From: Paramecium tetraurelia
Taxonomy: Eukaryota > Ciliophora > Oligohymenophorea > Peniculida > Parameciidae
Length of the DNA stretch: 64,000 nt
Direction of reading: 5' to 3'
Assembly (NCBI RefSeq): GCF_000165425.1
Contig: NW_001799024.1
Span: 124,001 to 188,000 of the forward strand
Shown here: positions 61,001 through 64,000 of the stretch, piece after piece
Layout of the letters: every line of letters begins with the position of its first letter
Position numbering within the stretch: the stretch's first letter is position 1
Translations under genes and position numbers: made by a program
Notes under the pieces: model-generated
What the model saw: only the letters and a program-made list of their open reading frames with translations
The model's database searches: none
What the model was told of the DNA's origin: nothing

Positions 61001-64000
61001 TATCAGATGATATCAGTAAAATAATTATTCATTTTGATTTCCTTTTAAATTCAAAAGCATTTAATTCATAATTTGAATTAAATAAATGTTTGTAATTATT
61101 TGAATTAGAATCTGTCTAAAGTCTTGGGTTAAATTGTTAATGCTTTCTTGATCCAGATGATAATCATCAATTATTAATATCTTTAGGAGAAAACTCAAAA
61201 ATAAATGTAGGTGATGAATTAATATTTCTAAGTAATTCTTTATCTCATGTTAATTGTGAAACTACATTAAACAAAGTTTATTTTTCCAACATTATAATTG
61301 CCATTAAACCCATTGGCTCCATAAATTGAGTATATTGTACCTTTACATAAATTAAATCCTTATACAGAAAACTCAATTTATTTGAAATCAATAAAAAACC
61401 ATGGATTAAGAAAATTAATTAATATAAACTGGACTTTTTAGGCAGAAACAAGCCAAATTACAGAAGCCTTGAATGATTTCATTACATAAATCAATTTTCT
61501 TTAGGAATTAAATTTACTTATACCCAAACTTACATTACCTAGTGATGAAATTCTCAAATTTAAGATCTAATATGAAAATTTCATTAATATTCATTCATAA
61601 TCAGAATTTACAATATAAACTCATTCAGGATGCCTTCCATATATTGAAATAACTGCAAAACCTTAATATTTCGTATATGAGACGATTACTATAAGTTTAT
61701 CTGCTAACACTTTATATTAATCAAATTAAAGTGATAGTTCTAAATATTTAATTGAAATTAGTGAAATTGATAGATATCCTAAAAAGTCATCGTCTTCACA
61801 ATTAAATAAATCCATGTAATCTAATCCTTTTGAAAAAATTTAAGCAAGCATTCTAAAATATACATTAAGTCCTAATACAACTTATACGTTCTAAGTTAAT
61901 GCAACAAATTTAAATACAAATAAGGCTCAATAATAAAATTTGAGTATTTAAATCCCATATGCTGGATTAATATGCAAATTTAATAACAAAGAAATCTAGA
62001 GTATTAGAAAGGATCTCAATTTATAGATATAATGTAGAGATTTAGACACAATATATGATTGGAATACTGATCCAGATTTGTATGTCCAAGTAGCCTGTAA
62101 GGATTTAACTTTAAATAGCACTTGCATAAATTAATTAAAATAATTAATTAATGTCAATGTTACAGATACATTTTAGTTTATTAAGAAGAATTCAATTTCT
62201 TCCTTAACTGTGTAGGAATGGTCAGTCATAGTAACCAAATTTGACTAAATTTACAAATTTACATAAATTATCGTTTTTCTTGAGGATGATTTCCCTGTTT
62301 TAGATTTAGATTTCAATTAGGGTTATTTAATGAGATAGGTTAATAATTATGAATAGCTGAATTTTACATTTCTAATCCCATTCAATGAAAAATCTTAGTT
62401 ATTAGATCTATCAATTGCACTTATATATAACTATCAGATAATAGCAATACTGTAACCTAAATATTTTTCTCATTAATTTAAGTTATTTAATAGTCTAGAA
62501 GAGTTAAAATTGGGGAATAACATTAATCTTAAATTTACAGCATAATATACAAACAATATCATGCCTAGTCTAAATACCATAAAACTGACTATTAATTAAC
62601 CTCCTATCTGTTCAAAATTAACTATTACTCGTTCTAATGATTAAGCACTTTCAAATATGATGGTTACAACTACTTGTTAATACTCAGATGATTCTCCTTA
62701 TAAGTACGAACTTAGAGTATTTTTGAGAGAATAAGATTTAACAGATTTTTTGAAAGGTTCATCTGATAATTCCTTAATTCTTTATCCTTATTAGTCTTAA
62801 ATTCAATTTTAGATTTAAATTCCTACTTCAGTAGATTCTTCAACAATTGGACTTCTATTATAAGTGCTTGATTAAGGAGGATCAATAACTCCTATTTATG
62901 AGTAAATTACTTCAACCCCTGCAAAAATTAATTGTTCCTAAATATAATTTACAAATTTGAAATTGCAAAGCAAGATTTCCTTGTTATTTGAAGCGATGAA
63001 TTAAAAATGTAATGAGTTACATAATTAAATTTATCTTGATTTACTTTACTAATAAATTTTGCCAGATTAGAACGATAACATCCTAAAATTTTAAGCTATA
63101 AAATTATATAGGTAGTTTTTAATATAGTTTGGATAGACTAAACCTAAGAATCGATTATTATTTGAATCAAATTAAAAAGGATGCTATGATAAAAATTCAG
63201 GTCGTTTCTTTATTACATAAAATGAGGATGAATCTAATTCAAATTCAACAACAAAGATAGAAGAGTTACAAGATAATGTTAAGAAATTAGATTCATCATT
63301 TAAATATTTTAGAGGAATGAAAAAGCAAAGTGAAGAGGGGCTCAATCAAAATAATTACGTTTGGAATCAAGAACTTTTCTAATAACTATAAAACTTCTAA
63401 GGAGGTTTAATTAATCTATTACTTTGTTGATGAATTGTATTCTAACTTTTTATCAGCCAATACGACAAATGCAACAATTTACTCAAGCATTGTGGAATTG
63501 TTAAAGTATAAAAGCTCTATAACAGATGAAATATAGAATAATATTGTTGTTAATGACTAACCATTATATATTGAGGGTAAAGATATGATTTTTTAATTAA
63601 AAAAAAGAACAAAAAAGATGTTCAATTAATAATTTAATATTGAACCAGCAATTGAAGACTACATAATAGATTTTATTCAATATGAATCTACACATCTTTC
63701 AATAAATCCATTAATATTCAGTCCAGACTAAGATAAAATGCTTTAATAACATTTTAACGACAAAACTATGCAAATATTGTCAGATAATTATTACTTAATA
63801 AAATTATTCAATGTTATTAAAAACAGATATATAACTTATGAAAATATTTCATCTTACTTTGGCACTAAATTTGGAACATATGAGATCTGTTCTAATTAAT
63901 CATAAAAAATTAAAGAATATGAGATATTGTGTATTTCAAGAACAGTCTCTGGAGGATTCCATAAATGTAATTTAAATAAAGTAGAAAACAATGAAACTAT
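55059..64000 (+). CDS. Giant furin-like-repeat/REJ membrane protein (paralog C), 3' partial, frameshifted
   Basis: Third paralog of the giant receptor. Signal peptide MILSLNFVSIILGVFG, cysteine-rich array (about 55640-60950), then the REJ-like region and the charged helical region. The window ends just before the expected GPS-like motif and membrane segment. Introns occur at the same module boundaries as in A. At 61276-61326 the frame must shift by +1 to keep alignment with A (NPLAPQIEYIVP against NPVIPILEFNVP). A surplus T in the run TTTTTCC is the simplest cause. A second, less certain +1 shift lies near 63400. The gene may be a young pseudogene, or the assembly has homopolymer errors. It uses more TAA/TAG and A/T-rich codons than A and B. 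Confidence 0.75.
55640..60950 (+). repeat. Cysteine-rich module array of paralog C
   Basis: Tandem furin-like modules (GYYDVGQLEC, CHYSCL.C, GYYDDG). They match A and B module by module, for example the NFRIFKSGNTCECIQGYYEN unit against DFRIIKPGNGCACFDGYYEN of A. The array ends with the shared NNTPWCS motif immediately before an intron. Confidence 0.75.

Noticed and set aside
61276-61330. A 55-nt intron explaining the frame change in paralog C
   Set aside because: It would delete residues that align well with paralog A and is longer than the introns resolved elsewhere in the window.
1-64000. Telomere repeats, transposons, tRNA or rRNA genes
   Set aside because: No C4A2/C3A3 arrays, transposase or reverse-transcriptase motifs, or recognisable tRNA/rRNA sequence were seen by eye; a tRNAscan/Infernal run would be needed to exclude a tRNA.

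Overview
The window is ciliate macronuclear DNA and fits Paramecium best. Long, natural-looking proteins only appear when TAA and TAG are read as glutamine and TGA is the only stop. Genes are broken by very short introns (about 18-38 nt, GTA...AG), the DNA is AT-rich, and intergenic gaps are often only 16-100 bp. Intron phases were worked out by hand. For most genes of normal size the exon lengths sum exactly to a multiple of three, which supports the coordinates.

Layout. 1-825 holds the 3' end of a cysteine-rich surface-antigen-like gene, followed by a small Sfi1-like gene (-). From 2.3 to 22.1 kb two giant paralogous membrane receptors lie tail to tail (2302-12157 + and 12256-22145 -). Each has a signal peptide, a long array of furin/EGF-like cysteine-rich modules, a REJ-like region, a GPS-like motif and a C-terminal multi-pass membrane segment. 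A third paralog (55059 to the window end, +) is cut by the edge and carries at least one frameshift. From 22.8 to 30.1 kb lie an LRR/coiled-coil protein, the decapping enzyme Dcp2, a small unknown gene, an MFS transporter and a long basic coiled-coil protein. From 31.4 to 40.4 kb is a rearranged region: one intact CEP104 gene, truncated and inverted copies of its 3' end, and several copies (intact, broken and relic) of an adjacent gene encoding a B-box-like/coiled-coil/ubiquitin-like protein. From 40.8 to 53.3 kb are a readable unknown gene, a type I membrane protein with propeller-like repeats, casein kinase 1, the E2 enzyme UBE2H/Ubc8, a MAK/MOK-like kinase, a PH-domain/papain-like amidase fusion, a CTD-interaction-domain protein, a coiled-coil protein, a SAXO-like protein and another coiled-coil protein. 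53.3-54.6 kb is mostly empty.

Several genes suggest cilia and basal bodies: CEP104, a MAK-like kinase, a possible SAXO protein and an Sfi1-like protein. Others are housekeeping: mRNA decapping, a CTD-binding protein and ubiquitin conjugation. Three divergent pairs have start codons only 16-26 bp apart, so each pair must share a minimal promoter or have promoter elements inside coding sequence. No rRNA, tRNA, CRISPR, telomere repeat or transposon was recognised.
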